In this document: one piece after another, positions 1 to 9,358 of the stretch | How the letters are laid out: every line of letters starts with the position of its first letter | Numbering within the stretch: the first letter of the stretch is position 1 | DNA from: CAYLRU01 sp964386565 | Lineage (GTDB): Bacteria; Desulfobacterota; Desulfobacteria; Desulfobacterales; UBA5616 | Reading direction: 5' to 3' | Length of the DNA: 64,000 nucleotides | NCBI GenBank assembly: GCA_964386565.1 | Contig: CAYLRU010000007.1 | Location: 1 to 64,000 of the forward strand | Position numbers and translations under genes: made by a program | Notes under the pieces: model-generated | What the model saw: the letters and a program-made list of their open reading frames with translations, nothing else | What the model was told of the DNA's origin: nothing | Databases searched by the model: none

Positions 1-2
1 TG

Positions 3-281
3 AACATCCACCTCCGCGCAAACATAAACCAAATAGAACCATGCAGGTATGTAAGCTGGTCCGGACCAAAAATTCCGGGTTTTTTTGGAAACGAACATTT
101 CTTTAAAATCAAGCCTGCAGGCGCCTTAAAAACCCTTTTCATTCATGGGGAAACCTTTTCCGGCATCCTGGGATTTTTCATGTTCATCGTTATCAATACG
201 GGCTTTCTTGGGCTCTATAAAAATATGAATACGGCGTTAAAGCACCGTGCGGAAGCATCCTTAAACCGGTCTTTCGAATAA
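3..281 (+). CDS. C-terminal end of an unidentified membrane protein (partial)
   Basis: An open frame enters from the left edge and runs 92 codons to a TAA at 279-281. It has one hydrophobic stretch near its end (residues about 57-74, around the segment GFFMFIVINTGFLGLY) and then a short basic tail ending in ASLNRSFE, so the protein probably ends just after a membrane helix with a short tail. A strong rho-independent terminator follows 24 bases later, which supports the stop as a real gene end. I do not recognise the family and its start lies outside the window. Confidence 0.5.
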   Translation, partial: NIHLRANINQIEPCRYVSWSGPKIPGFFGNEHFFKIKPAGALKTLFIHGETFSGILGFFMFIVINTGFLGLYKNMNTALKHRAEASLNRSFE

Positions 282-304
282 CACGTAGATCATCTATAGC
301 TCCT

Positions 305-340
305 AAAAAAGGGGCGGCTCTTTCAGCCGCCCCTTTTTTA
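305..340 (+). terminator. Rho-independent terminator
   Basis: A GGGGCGGCT / AGCCGCCCC stem (311-319 and 325-333) with a CTTTC loop is flanked by an A-run and a T-run, so it can act in both directions. It closes the partial gene at 3-281 and can also stop minus-strand transcription leaving the RND permease gene. Confidence 0.9.
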
Positions 341-401
341 TTCGCATGAAATACCGAATGGTACTTCATTAAATGTCAAACCCTTCGGTTTTTATCCCGC
401 T

Positions 402-2783
402 CTATGCCTTGACTTCAATCGGTTTGATATCCCTTGCAATAAACCTGGGCTTGAAAAGATGGATCAGCGACGGCAACAGGAGAACACCGACAAACATGTT
501 GACCATCATGAGAATGGCAAGCAAAAAGCCCATTTCCGCCTGGAATCGAAGCGGTGAAAACCACCAGAAGAAAACGCTGGCGCTCATCATGACGGCTTGG
601 TAGAAAACGGCCCGGCCGGTGGACTGAACACCGTCGATAATCCCCTTTTCCCAGGTCGCTCCGGCAACGATGAGTTCCTTGATCTGACTGACGATGTAAA
701 GTCCGTAGTCGACGCCCAACCCGACACCCAGGGAAACTACGGGCACGGTATTGATGTTCAGACCGATTTCTTTATAAGCCATGTAGATAAAGGACATGAA
801 GTTGGCCAGAACCAGCGAAAGCACAAAGATGAATCCCGCGAAAAGCGACCGGTAAACAACGGCACAGCACAGGAAGGTAAACGCCAGAATGCCGCCCACC
901 AGCCAGTGATTGGCCTTTTCAATCAATTCAATAGCTGCGGCCAGAATACCACCCAGACCCCCGGCGGGCTTGAACTCGACCACCTGTATTATCTTGGAAG
1001 GATCATCCATTTGCGCACCCATGATTTTTGCTTCCGGAGCCGTGGCAATCCATTCCTTTATCCCCCTGATGACGTTCTTTAAGGTCTGGCCTTTATGGTC
1101 CCTTAAGAACAGCCGGACGTTGGCATCGGACATGTTCGGCGTCATATACTTATCCATATCCTCGGGGGCCGCGCCCATCTGATAAATGGCGATAAGCATG
1201 AAAATTTCTTCCATGGTCACCGGGATAATATCAAACTTGGGATCGTTTCCATGCAGAAGGCTGTTAATGGATCTGACAAAATCAGCCGATGAAAACCCAA
1301 AGGCCACATCGCCTTTTTCAATGAGATAGTCTTTCAGGGAATCCATTGCCCGCATGGTTTCCGACATCGTGATATGAAACCTGGCGTTGGGATTGCCGTG
1401 GACCTGGACATACATCTGCTCCATTCCCAGAAAGCGTTTGTTAATCGCATCCACGCTTCTGTTGTAGTCCGAATCCTGCCATAAAACCGGCGATCCGGGG
1501 TTGGCGTCACCAATGGGAACGCTTGTAAATGATTTGATGCCAAGCACAAGAATAACCAGACCGCCGGTAATCAGAATCCATTTCCCGCTGGTTGTGATGG
1601 AAAAACGCGCCAGGCCGCCCATAAAGCGGGTCAAAAAGTTCCAGTGAACGTTTTCCTTCAATGCATCAGATTTTAAAGGCAAAAAAGATACAAACACCGG
1701 ATTGAACAAAATGACGGTAAACAGAACGCTCATTCCCCAGAAAAAGCCCAAAATGGACAGATGCTGAAGAATGGGAATGGGAATCAGTGCGACGATCAAA
1801 ATACCGCATGCGTCGGTGATAACGCCGATGGCACAGGGGTTGAAAAGATGAACGCCGGTCACATGGGCGGCTTCCTTGACATCCTGGATTCGTCTGAATT
1901 CATGTCCGAAGCGGTTCAGCCACTGAACGCCGTGGCTCATGGCGCGTGCGGTCAGCAGAAACGGGATAACGATAATCAACGGGTCGAACTGGTATCCCAG
2001 AAAACCGGACATCCCAAGACCCCATATGGCGCTTAAGACGGCGCTGACCAACGGAATCCACCAAACCGGCTGACGCCCCATGAAGAAAAAGAGAAGCGCA
2101 ATAAGGATTAACGTACTCACCAGGAAAATAATGGCCATTTCACTGACATGATGATAGACCCAGCCGTACAGGATGGGTTCGCCGGCCAGATAAATCTTGT
2201 GATTGGCATCTTCTTCCGTTTCCCTGATTTTCATAAATGCATCAAACAGGGCCGTATAGTCGATCCGGCCTTCAATAAAGGTCGCCTGGAGCCGCAGCGC
2301 CTTCAGATCCGTGGATACCCAGGCGCCATAAGCTTCATTGGTAAAAACCTTTGCCTTAAGATCGAACATCTCTTCCGCATTCGTGGGAACATCCCGCATG
2401 AGCCGCGTCATGCTGAACCCGCCGGCGATTTCTGCCGCATCCATCACCCGGGGACTGGCAATGGAAAAAATCTGATACGGGTTGACACCCGGTATCAGTT
2501 CTGTTGCTTCCTGGATGCGAACCATCTTGTTCAGTGTTTCTTGGGTGTATATGTCACCCTCTTTTACTTCAAGCACCAGCGTGGCAACATTTGCTCCCCC
2601 GAAGTAATCCATGAATTTCTTATGAATCTTAACATATGGATGGTTTGCGGGAAACAATTCCATAAACTGTGTATAAAACCCCATTTTCGTGATCCCGTAT
2701 CCGAACACACCGGTAATGGCCAGCAACACAATCAGGGTGAGCATACGGAATCGCATGATAAAATTTATAACCATTTTATCCAT
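402..2783 (-). CDS. RND/MMPL-family transporter permease
   Basis: A 793-residue inner-membrane protein with the RND superfamily layout: one N-terminal helix (residues about 9-29), a large periplasmic loop, a block of helices from about 215 to 390, a second helix near 410-430, a second periplasmic loop, and a C-terminal helix block from about 635 to 780. It resembles the MMPL/hydrophobe-exporter branch rather than AcrB-type drug pumps, which are about 1,050 residues long. The start has GAGAGGAG upstream. It is followed on the same strand-direction group by the YCF48-like gene, and DUF1302 outer-membrane proteins lie beside it. DUF1302, YCF48-like and RND proteins are often found together in proteobacteria, so a role in moving a hydrophobic compound through the envelope is likely. 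The substrate is unknown. Confidence 0.85.
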   Translation of the reverse strand: MDKMVINFIMRFRMLTLIVLLAITGVFGYGITKMGFYTQFMELFPANHPYVKIHKKFMDYFGGANVATLVLEVKEGDIYTQETLNKMVRIQEATELIPGVNPYQIFSIASPRVMDAAEIAGGFSMTRLMRDVPTNAEEMFDLKAKVFTNEAYGAWVSTDLKALRLQATFIEGRIDYTALFDAFMKIRETEEDANHKIYLAGEPILYGWVYHHVSEMAIIFLVSTLILIALLFFFMGRQPVWWIPLVSAVLSAIWGLGMSGFLGYQFDPLIIVIPFLLTARAMSHGVQWLNRFGHEFRRIQDVKEAAHVTGVHLFNPCAIGVITDACGILIVALIPIPILQHLSILGFFWGMSVLFTVILFNPVFVSFLPLKSDALKENVHWNFLTRFMGGLARFSITTSGKWILITGGLVILVLGIKSFTSVPIGDANPGSPVLWQDSDYNRSVDAINKRFLGMEQMYVQVHGNPNARFHITMSETMRAMDSLKDYLIEKGDVAFGFSSADFVRSINSLLHGNDPKFDIIPVTMEEIFMLIAIYQMGAAPEDMDKYMTPNMSDANVRLFLRDHKGQTLKNVIRGIKEWIATAPEAKIMGAQMDDPSKIIQVVEFKPAGGLGGILAAAIELIEKANHWLVGGILAFTFLCCAVVYRSLFAGFIFVLSLVLANFMSFIYMAYKEIGLNINTVPVVSLGVGLGVDYGLYIVSQIKELIVAGATWEKGIIDGVQSTGRAVFYQAVMMSASVFFWWFSPLRFQAEMGFLLAILMMVNMFVGVLLLPSLIHLFKPRFIARDIKPIEVKA

Positions 2784-2862
2784 TGTTTTTTATACTCCTC
2801 TCTTTAAAAACGATTTAAACCATAATAAATCAATTGCCCGAGATTCCGCGGCCGGATGTCGG

Positions 2863-3858
2863 TTAATCCCATGAACCACCGAAATTTTCCGTATGTATAA
2901 TGGTTCCGCCGCCACCGACCAGAAGGCCTTTTCCGGTATTCAAAAGAGATATTCCCGAAAACCAGTTATAAAAAACAATGCCTTCCACCGGGTACCATGA
3001 AGCGCCGCCGTCTTTCGTCTGCAAAAGAGCGCCGTCCAATCCTATGGCAACACCCCGGTTTTTATCAAAGAAAGCAACCTTGAGCAGGGTTTTCTTATTA
3101 CGCTGATGATTTTCAGCCGGTATCCATTCTGCACCGCCGTTGGTCGTGTAGACAATATTGCCTTCCGTACCCACGACTACCCCATTGTTTTCATCGGTAA
3201 AATAGACGCCGAAATAATTGCCGACATCCTTTTCCGTCTGGAAAGTCCAGTTCTCACCACCGTCTTCGGTATGAAGAATATATTGAAACTCGGCAGCAGC
3301 CCATCCCTCATTTTCATTAATAAAATGCAGGTCGTTGATGGTAACGTCTTCCTCAAAGGGCAAACGACGCCAGTTCTTTCCACCGTCATCCGTGGTAATC
3401 ATATATCCGCGTGTTCCCACGGCCCACCCCTTGTTTTCATTAATAAACTGGATCATCATCAAGTGCTGGTCCGTGGTGCCGCTGTTCTGGGGCTTCCAGG
3501 ATTCACCACCATCCTCGGTATAAAACAGGATCCCGAGTTCGCCGGCAATCCATCCTTTTGTTCCACTGACAAAAGAAACGGAAAAAATGGATCTTTTTGT
3601 CGGACTTTTCAATCCCTTCCAATCCTTGCCGAAATTGTCCGAATAAACGATCCTGCCGTCGTGCCCCACAGCCCAGGCTTTTCCGGAATCCGTCAAGTGG
3701 ACATCCAGAAACCGGTCGTTGAACCGAACGGTGGTCTCATCATCCGCCCGGGCCGTCATCATGCCGTTCGGAACCAATGTCCACGCCATGACAATCAACA
3801 TCAGAAAAAAACATCCTGCCCATTTTCTCCTTGTACCTGGTTTTAATAATAGGTTCAT
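2863..3858 (-). CDS. Exported YCF48/BNR-repeat protein
   Basis: A 331-residue protein with an N-terminal signal segment (residues about 13-38, ending near ARADDE), followed by repeated units of the form W..G..G.I..T.DGG..W (for example TEDGGESW, TTDDGGKNW, TKDGGASW). This is the beta-propeller pattern of YCF48/Hcf136-like and BNR-repeat proteins. It is probably periplasmic. I chose the ATG at 3858 because AAGGAG stands six bases upstream; an in-frame start at 3876 would add six residues without a better ribosome site. It lies 79 bases upstream of the RND permease gene on the same strand and probably shares its transcript. In related gene groups such proteins accompany DUF1302 and RND genes; the molecular role is not known. 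Confidence 0.8.
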   Translation of the reverse strand: MNLLLKPGTRRKWAGCFFLMLIVMAWTLVPNGMMTARADDETTVRFNDRFLDVHLTDSGKAWAVGHDGRIVYSDNFGKDWKGLKSPTKRSIFSVSFVSGTKGWIAGELGILFYTEDGGESWKPQNSGTTDQHLMMIQFINENKGWAVGTRGYMITTDDGGKNWRRLPFEEDVTINDLHFINENEGWAAAEFQYILHTEDGGENWTFQTEKDVGNYFGVYFTDENNGVVVGTEGNIVYTTNGGAEWIPAENHQRNKKTLLKVAFFDKNRGVAIGLDGALLQTKDGGASWYPVEGIVFYNWFSGISLLNTGKGLLVGGGGTIIHTENFGGSWD

Positions 3859-4446
3859 TCGCCACTCCTTCTTCAATTTAAAAATTATAGACTCTCATCA
3901 AACACACAATGTATATTCCGCATGATACTTCCCGCCCGATGCATGCCCTTTTACACGGGTAAGTTTTTTATTTCCACATCAGAAAGGCGTAAATCCTCCT
4001 TGGTACCGGTCATAATGATATTTTTCGAAACCATGGTTATTGAATTCTCTTTTGAATGGATGATCCGATGAACACTCTGCTGACTTGATTGACCTGCAAA
4101 AGGACCGTTTTTTTTATTCCGATCGATATTTCTGTGTTCAAGACGGGAAAATTCATAAAAAAATCTGATATATTACATCGCCTCAATTAATGAAGTGCAT
4201 TTATTGATAGGAATCATGTTCAATCATTTTCCTATTATGGTTTTTATTGTTTGTCAAGCAAAGATTTAATTATTTAACATGTCAATATTATTAATAAATG
4301 TAAGGCCTTTGAAAAATATCCATTTTTTTACAATGTAACGCCGGATTTTCCATTATTCCGTCAGGCTGGATGTAACCTGTTTTTTTTGTTCTCCGGTCCT
4401 GTCCAGCCAAAATTCCGGATCGTCACCAATCCCGCTTTTTTTCAAA
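3859..4446. other. AT-rich intergenic region without a gene
   Basis: About 590 bases between the start of the YCF48-like gene and the hairpins at 4447-4599. I found no supported coding frame. The stretch is AT-rich with many homopolymer runs and should contain the minus-strand promoter for the YCF48/RND pair, but I could not single out a convincing -35/-10 pair. Confidence 0.5.
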
Positions 4447-4482
4447 AATGGCGCTAAATACAGTTTTGCATTTAACGCCATT
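4447..4482. repeat. Inverted repeat (hairpin) upstream of a terminator
   Basis: AATGGCGCTAAAT (4447-4459) pairs with ATTTAACGCCATT (4470-4482), 12 of 13 positions, around a 10-base loop. Together with the terminator at 4551-4599 it could form the body of a short non-coding transcript on the plus strand. Confidence 0.5.
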
Positions 4483-4550
4483 AATATACGGAGATGAATA
4501 TTTTTCAAAGACCTTAAATCCGTTGCGTCAAAAACCAGCTTTATGGGATT

Positions 4551-4599
4551 GCGCCCGCAAAGCCTGTTCTTTTAATTCTGGCTTTGCGGGCGCTTTTTT
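4551..4599 (+). terminator. Strong rho-independent terminator with no gene in front
   Basis: GCGCCCGCAAAGCC (4551-4564) pairs perfectly over 14 bases with 4580-4593 and is followed by TTTTTT on the plus strand. There is no plus-strand gene upstream for 4 kb. It either insulates the convergent minus-strand DUF1302 gene from readthrough or ends a small RNA that includes the hairpin at 4447-4482. Confidence 0.8.
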
Positions 4600-4672
4600 G
4601 CTTAAGCCACCTTGGATATTGCGCGATCGGCCGGTAAATGCTTACCCGTTGATCGGTCATTTCCTTTGTGGA

Positions 4673-6343
4673 TCACGGGAATGAAAACTGTGTGGTGAAG
4701 ACAACCAGGTCTTTCTCTTCCAACAAGCCATATGCCGTATCATACTTGTCAGCAGCAAAGACATTGGCGTACTCTATTGAGAACCGCCATTTCCGATTCA
4801 TCCAGTCCGGATTATAGGTGAACTTGGGTTTAATCAATCCGGCATTCCTCAGGTTATAGATCACCGTCAGGTCATAGGAATACATGCCGAAGTTGTAGTT
4901 GGTTCCCAAAGATGCAAAAAACGTGTGGCTGTCCTTGTGGACCGGGTTATATACGACAAAGGTCAATTGAATGTCATCCAAATCGTCTTCCAGGATAAAT
5001 TCACCCACATACTCACAGGTCAGATTAAAGGTCTGAAATGGGTTGAGGGGTCGGAACATGAAGTCCTTGTTAAATCCGATCTGCACCATTAAATTGTCTT
5101 TTTCCGCCACAAGATCGGGATATTTGGTGAAGTTGTTGGTATTGTAAGGATAGTTGGGTTTGTACGCCGCATCAAACCTCAGGACGCCGAAATCGAAGTT
5201 CTTGTTGGCATAGAGACCATAAATATCGATTTCATCGGAGTAATCGGCTTGAAACGGTGTGGTTATCCCGTCAGCAAGCGTCGGGTACCTATATACAAGA
5301 GGTGCAAGGCGATGGCGGTGAAAATAATACACCCCGGTTTGAGCCCCCATGACCGTGGAGGATGTCTTAAAACCGTATCTTGCATCTTTGAGACTGGAGC
5401 TAGGATAAGCAGTATCAAGAGGGAGGGGTGCACCGAGCAGATAATAGCCGGCGGAGGGGCCTCCTATAGCCGCAGCCTGGGCCGCTGTAAGCGGTTCGTA
5501 AAGCGTATTATACGGCGGATATAAAATAAAACCGGGCATCCAAAATCCGGCGGGGGCATTTGGAACCGGCATGAATATCTGGTTGTGGGGAACTTCATGA
5601 TTATCATATTTGTCTTTCAGCAAAAGGTTGGGATACGGAGCGAATTTCTGCCCGCCGGGCACAAGATTTGTCGGACCTGCCAAAATTCCTGTTGCCGGAT
5701 AGGCAAGGGTCCGGGAAGTCCGGTATCGATCGGCTTGCATGTACGGCGCAAATATCCAGTCAATGGAGGTTCCGATGTTGTAAAACTGGTGAATACCGCG
5801 GATCATCCAGATGGGCATCCGGGTATCTTCCAGGTTGGTAAAACCCAGGTCAAACCGGTAATCCACGGGGTTGATCACGTCGCCCACGCGGGCGCTCAAG
5901 GATTCCCCCCAGTTGACGATCTGTTTGCCGATGCGGATGTTATGTCCCATTTTCGGGCGCCAGTCAAGCCGGAGTTCGCGGAAATCAAAGTAGTTGTATT
6001 CGTTCGCACGAATAGGATCCATGTTGGCTTCCAAGGCGCCGTGCTCCCGGGATATTTCCGTTTCATAAATCGCCAGCACTTCGGCTTTCAGTCTGAGTGA
6101 ATTGGAAATCTTTCCGTTTAAATTCAGCCGGAACCAATTCCGGCAGGTGGCCAGTGGATCGTTGTTCGGGGCATAATCCCAGTTTTCTGTCCAGAACCCG
6201 GTATTGTTTCTGAAAAATCCGTCAAGCTCCCAATCACCGTAACTCAGACTCGCCGCTTGTGTTTGGCTTGGAATCAGCGCAAAAAAGGCAAATATTGCCA
6301 GAATTCCGGCCAGAACTTGAAATTTTAGCTGTAACTGTCTCAT
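4673..6343 (-). CDS. DUF1302-family outer-membrane protein (copy 1)
   Basis: A 556-residue protein with a signal peptide (residues about 1-30, ending near TQAASLSYG). The mature part is rich in aromatic residues and alternating strands, and ends in a C-terminal FSFP typical of an outer-membrane beta-barrel. It belongs with the DUF1302 family, whose members are about 500-650 residues. It is clearly paralogous to the proteins at 7332-9095 and 12711-14399: all share the N-terminal block GNWELDGFFRNNTG, the motifs RIGKQIVNWGES and ARVGDVINPVD, and the ending TTQFSFP. The loop region between residues about 215 and 340 differs most, as expected for surface loops. ATG 6343 is preferred over an upstream TTG because GGAGAGGAG lies 10-18 bases upstream. 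A long leader precedes it. Confidence 0.85.
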   Translation of the reverse strand: MRQLQLKFQVLAGILAIFAFFALIPSQTQAASLSYGDWELDGFFRNNTGFWTENWDYAPNNDPLATCRNWFRLNLNGKISNSLRLKAEVLAIYETEISREHGALEANMDPIRANEYNYFDFRELRLDWRPKMGHNIRIGKQIVNWGESLSARVGDVINPVDYRFDLGFTNLEDTRMPIWMIRGIHQFYNIGTSIDWIFAPYMQADRYRTSRTLAYPATGILAGPTNLVPGGQKFAPYPNLLLKDKYDNHEVPHNQIFMPVPNAPAGFWMPGFILYPPYNTLYEPLTAAQAAAIGGPSAGYYLLGAPLPLDTAYPSSSLKDARYGFKTSSTVMGAQTGVYYFHRHRLAPLVYRYPTLADGITTPFQADYSDEIDIYGLYANKNFDFGVLRFDAAYKPNYPYNTNNFTKYPDLVAEKDNLMVQIGFNKDFMFRPLNPFQTFNLTCEYVGEFILEDDLDDIQLTFVVYNPVHKDSHTFFASLGTNYNFGMYSYDLTVIYNLRNAGLIKPKFTYNPDWMNRKWRFSIEYANVFAADKYDTAYGLLEEKDLVVFTTQFSFP

Positions 6344-6444
6344 CAAATTAAATCTCCTCTCCTTAAAGAAATTGAATTGTCGACGTGTTCTATTTTTTTC
6401 CTTTGTGTTAACTAAAATGCCTGTTGGTTTTTAAACAACGGGAT

Positions 6445-6458
6445 TCACCACCTCCTTT
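6445..6458 (-). promoter_or_regulatory. Shine-Dalgarno-like element about 100 nt upstream of DUF1302 copy 1
   Basis: On the minus strand AAAGGAGGTGGTGA lies about 100 bases before the start codon, far from any likely start. The same element occurs at the same distance in front of the other two DUF1302 genes (7228-7235 and 12599-12611). It nearly matches the complement of the 16S rRNA 3' end. Confidence 0.5.
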
Positions 6459-6799
6459 CCGTTTCAGGTTGCACAAAAAACCGGGTGCCGAATTGTTGTC
6501 CGGATACTTTGGATAAAATCCGCCACTGTCGTGACATGCCTGTTAACGCTCGTGGACCTTTTTCCAGTCATGCATCGGGTGCACAACCAAAATATTTTTT
6601 TGCAGCAGATTAAGAAAATGAGAAAAAACGAGGAAGGCTCAAAAGGGATAACCAAGCAGATTTTAAGTTTTTGAAATACCTTTAAAATATAAATCATACG
6701 CCGGTTCTGATTGTCGTTTTCGAATGAGAATAATAAATCAACTTCAGCAAATTGAGCAGTATTTTTCAAATGAATTCTAAATCGTTCATTTTCCTAATA

Positions 6800-6829
6800 T
6801 CTTTAATTTTTTTTGTCAAGGACAGAATG
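6800..6829 (-). promoter_or_regulatory. Putative promoter of DUF1302 copy 1
   Basis: The minus strand reads TTCTGTCCTTGACAA here (TTGACA at 6819-6814). The same block, TTCTTTCCTTGACAATG, precedes the other two DUF1302 genes. The distance to the start codon is about 470 bases, so the transcript would have a long untranslated leader. The -10 is uncertain: GATATT is 12 bases downstream. Confidence 0.55.
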
Positions 6830-6920
6830 AAAATTTGTCGGTGCGGATAATGTCGGATTTTTTGCTGAATAAATCATCATCCATTTCCATCGATCGGCGT
6901 TTTCGTTCAGATTTTTAAGA

Positions 6921-6957
6921 TTCTTTCCTTGACAATGACATATAAGTATAATATTTA
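6921..6957 (+). promoter_or_regulatory. Putative promoter of DUF1302 copy 2
   Basis: TTCTTTCCTTGACAATG with TTGACA at 6929-6934. TATAAT at 6947-6952 is 12 bases downstream and TATTTA at 6952-6957 is 17 bases downstream, the latter giving normal sigma-70 spacing. The block is almost identical to 12260-12296. About 400 bases separate it from the start codon at 7332. Confidence 0.6.
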
Positions 6958-7331
6958 AATTTTGATTTTAAATCATTTGAAAAATGCTGTTCATTTATAA
7001 TAACAGATTTCGATCTGATCCGACTTCTTCGAGCGACGCATTTAACTCCTTCTCAACCTCATTCGACTGCAAATTGTATTTTTTCTATTTATGTTCCGGA
7101 GTTCTTTAACGCCTGACATAAGCGTTTATTCTGTTCAGCTCTTTTTGGCAAACACCTTACCGGCACAACACATGCGATTTTGCGCGGAGAAGCGGCGCAT
7201 CATGGTTCTCATATTCAACTTTAACCAAAGGAGGTAACGACCATCGAGCAAGCCTTTACATCATGATGAAGTAAGATGGCGAAACAAGTCCATTTTTACA
7301 ACATTAAATTTGACAAAGGAGAGGAGAAATT
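6958..7331 (+). other. Long untranslated leader of DUF1302 copy 2
   Basis: No supported coding frame. It contains AAAGGAGGTAACGACC (7228-7243), a Shine-Dalgarno-like element about 90-100 bases before the true start, and the true ribosome site GGAGAGGAG just before 7332. Sequence similarity to the leaders of the other two copies is confined to these elements as far as I can see by eye. Confidence 0.5.
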
Positions 7332-9095
7332 ATGTTGAAAAAAAGGTTTACAGCGGACTTCCGTATCTTAACACTGATTATTTTCACCTTCATCGTTCTC
7401 GTTCCCATGCACGCGCAGGCGGCAAACCTGAGTTACGGCAACTGGGAACTTGACGGTTTTTTCAGAAACAACACCGGGTTCTGGACAGAAAACTGGGATT
7501 ATGCCCCCAACAACGATCCGCTGGCCACCTTCCGTAACTGGTTCCGGCTGAATCTGAACGGAAAAATTTCCAATTCACTCAGACTGAAAGCCGAAGTGCT
7601 GGCCATTTACGAACCTGAATATTCCCGGGAACACCATGCAACCGAAGCCGGTCTGACACCCATACGGGCCAGTGAATACAATTATCTTGATTTTCGCGAA
7701 CTCCGGCTCGACTGGCGCCCGAAAATGGGACATAACATCCGCATCGGCAAACAGATCGTCAACTGGGGGGAATCCATCAGCGCCCGCGTAGGCGACGTGA
7801 TCAACCCCGTGGATCAACGGTTTGACCTGGGTTTTACCAACCTGGAAGATACCCGCCTGCCCATCTGGATGATCCGCGGCCTTCACCAGTTTTACAACAT
7901 CGGCACGTCTTTCGACTGGATATATGCCCCGTATATGCAGCCGGACCGATACCGGTGTTCAAGAACGCTGGCCGCCCCTTTCGGACTGCTCTGGTCAGAC
8001 GGATCCATCAATCCCCTTCTGGCCGCGTCTGGAGTCCCTTCAGAGGGAGGACAGCGGTTTGCCCCGCAGCCGGAATACCGGTTGATACGAGACGGACGAG
8101 AGATTCCCCACAGTGAAATATACACGCTAAATATGGCCCTCGACCCGGCAAACCCGGCAACTTACTGGCTTCCCGGCGGGCCCATCCTTTATCCACCCCA
8201 GAATTCCCTCTATGAACAGATAACAGCCGCCGACATTGCCGCCACCGGTCTCGGATTTGCCATGACCAGTGCCGGACTGCCCGCTTCCACTCCCGGCTAT
8301 TATCTGGCTGATCTCGCTTCCGCCCTCGGCGCTTATCCCGCAAACAGTTATTACCCGGGTTCCGGCCTTGAAGACGGCAGATGGGGATTCAAGACCTCTT
8401 CCACGATGTTCGGAATTCAAACAGGTGTTTATTTCTTCCACCGCCACCGGTTCAGCCCGGTTGTTGTGAAAGTCCCCCTGGATCTTAACGGAGACGGAGT
8501 GGCAGACGGATATCGATTTGACGTAGACTATGACCGTGATGTGGATACGTACGGTTTTTATGCCAACAAGAACTTCGATTTCGGCGTACTTCGCATGGAT
8601 TGTGCCTATATCCCGGATTATCCGTACAACACGAATGATTTTACCAAGTATCCCGACGGCGTGGTGGAACAGGACCGGCTCCTCCTTCAGTTGGGCTTCA
8701 ACAAAGACTTCATGTTCCGGCCGCTCAACCCCTATCAGACATTTAATCTCACTATCGAATATGTTGGTGCCTTTATACTGGAGGACGATCTTGACGACAG
8801 CCTGCTGACTTTCGTCGTCTACACCCCGAATCACAAGGACGACCATACCCTGTTTGCAACCGTTGGAACCAATTACGACTTCGGCAGGTATACGTGCGAC
8901 ATGACGATTATCTATAACGTACGAAACGCCGGGCTGCTTCAACCCAAGGTCGGATATAATCCGGACTGGATGAACCGGAAGTGGAAATTCACCCTGCAGT
9001 ACAACATGGTTTTCGGAGACAAGCTTGAGACTGCCTACGGTCTTGTGGAGGAAAAAGACCTGGTCATCTTTACCACCCAATTCTCATTTCCGTGA
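7332..9095 (+). CDS. DUF1302-family outer-membrane protein (copy 2)
   Basis: A 587-residue paralog of copies 1 and 3, with a signal peptide to about residue 31 (MHAQAANLSYG), the shared GNWELDGFFRNNTG start of the mature domain, RIGKQIVNWGES, ARVGDVINPVD and the barrel-type C-terminus TTQFSFP. It is slightly longer than copy 1 because of extra loop sequence between residues about 225 and 365. The ATG at 7332 has an AAAGGAGAGGAG ribosome site. A hairpin terminator follows, so it is probably monocistronic. Copy 1 and copy 2 are divergently transcribed from the shared 1-kb interval, each from its own promoter. Likely role, by inference from location beside hydrocarbon-degradation genes, is passage or binding of hydrophobic substrate at the outer membrane. 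Confidence 0.87.
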   Translation: MLKKRFTADFRILTLIIFTFIVLVPMHAQAANLSYGNWELDGFFRNNTGFWTENWDYAPNNDPLATFRNWFRLNLNGKISNSLRLKAEVLAIYEPEYSREHHATEAGLTPIRASEYNYLDFRELRLDWRPKMGHNIRIGKQIVNWGESISARVGDVINPVDQRFDLGFTNLEDTRLPIWMIRGLHQFYNIGTSFDWIYAPYMQPDRYRCSRTLAAPFGLLWSDGSINPLLAASGVPSEGGQRFAPQPEYRLIRDGREIPHSEIYTLNMALDPANPATYWLPGGPILYPPQNSLYEQITAADIAATGLGFAMTSAGLPASTPGYYLADLASALGAYPANSYYPGSGLEDGRWGFKTSSTMFGIQTGVYFFHRHRFSPVVVKVPLDLNGDGVADGYRFDVDYDRDVDTYGFYANKNFDFGVLRMDCAYIPDYPYNTNDFTKYPDGVVEQDRLLLQLGFNKDFMFRPLNPYQTFNLTIEYVGAFILEDDLDDSLLTFVVYTPNHKDDHTLFATVGTNYDFGRYTCDMTIIYNVRNAGLLQPKVGYNPDWMNRKWKFTLQYNMVFGDKLETAYGLVEEKDLVIFTTQFSFP

Positions 9096-9182
9096 TGAAA
9101 ACTTAAAAAACGAATGAGCACGATCTGAAGTGATGCTCATTTTATACAGGAAAAGCCGTAACAAACAGGATTTGCCCAAAAG

Positions 9183-9222
9183 CCCGCCGGTGAAAAAAAC
9201 AACAGCGCCGGCGGGTTTTTTT
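9183..9222 (+). terminator. Rho-independent terminator after DUF1302 copy 2
   Basis: CCCGCCGG (9183-9190) pairs with CCGGCGGG (9208-9215), followed by seven Ts. Confidence 0.85.
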
Positions 9223-9358
9223 GATTTCATCGGGACGGCCGGCCCGCTGTCCGGCTGATCCAAACCCGGCCTTCATGTGTTAATTTGTTGACAAGGTTAC
9301 CGAATCCGACTAAAGTTTTTTTGCAGTTAATATATAAAAAAGGAGTGAATTTATCGCC

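Noticed and set aside
4448..4684. 78-residue plus-strand frame
   Set aside because: It runs through the hairpin and the terminator, has no ribosome site and shows no protein-like pattern.
6464..6769. 101-residue minus-strand frame in the leader of DUF1302 copy 1
   Set aside because: Lies within the inferred leader, has no good ribosome site, and no counterpart in the other two leaders.
8127..9080. 317-residue minus-strand frame
   Set aside because: Antisense to DUF1302 copy 2; its sequence mirrors the coding strand and has no ribosome site or known motif.
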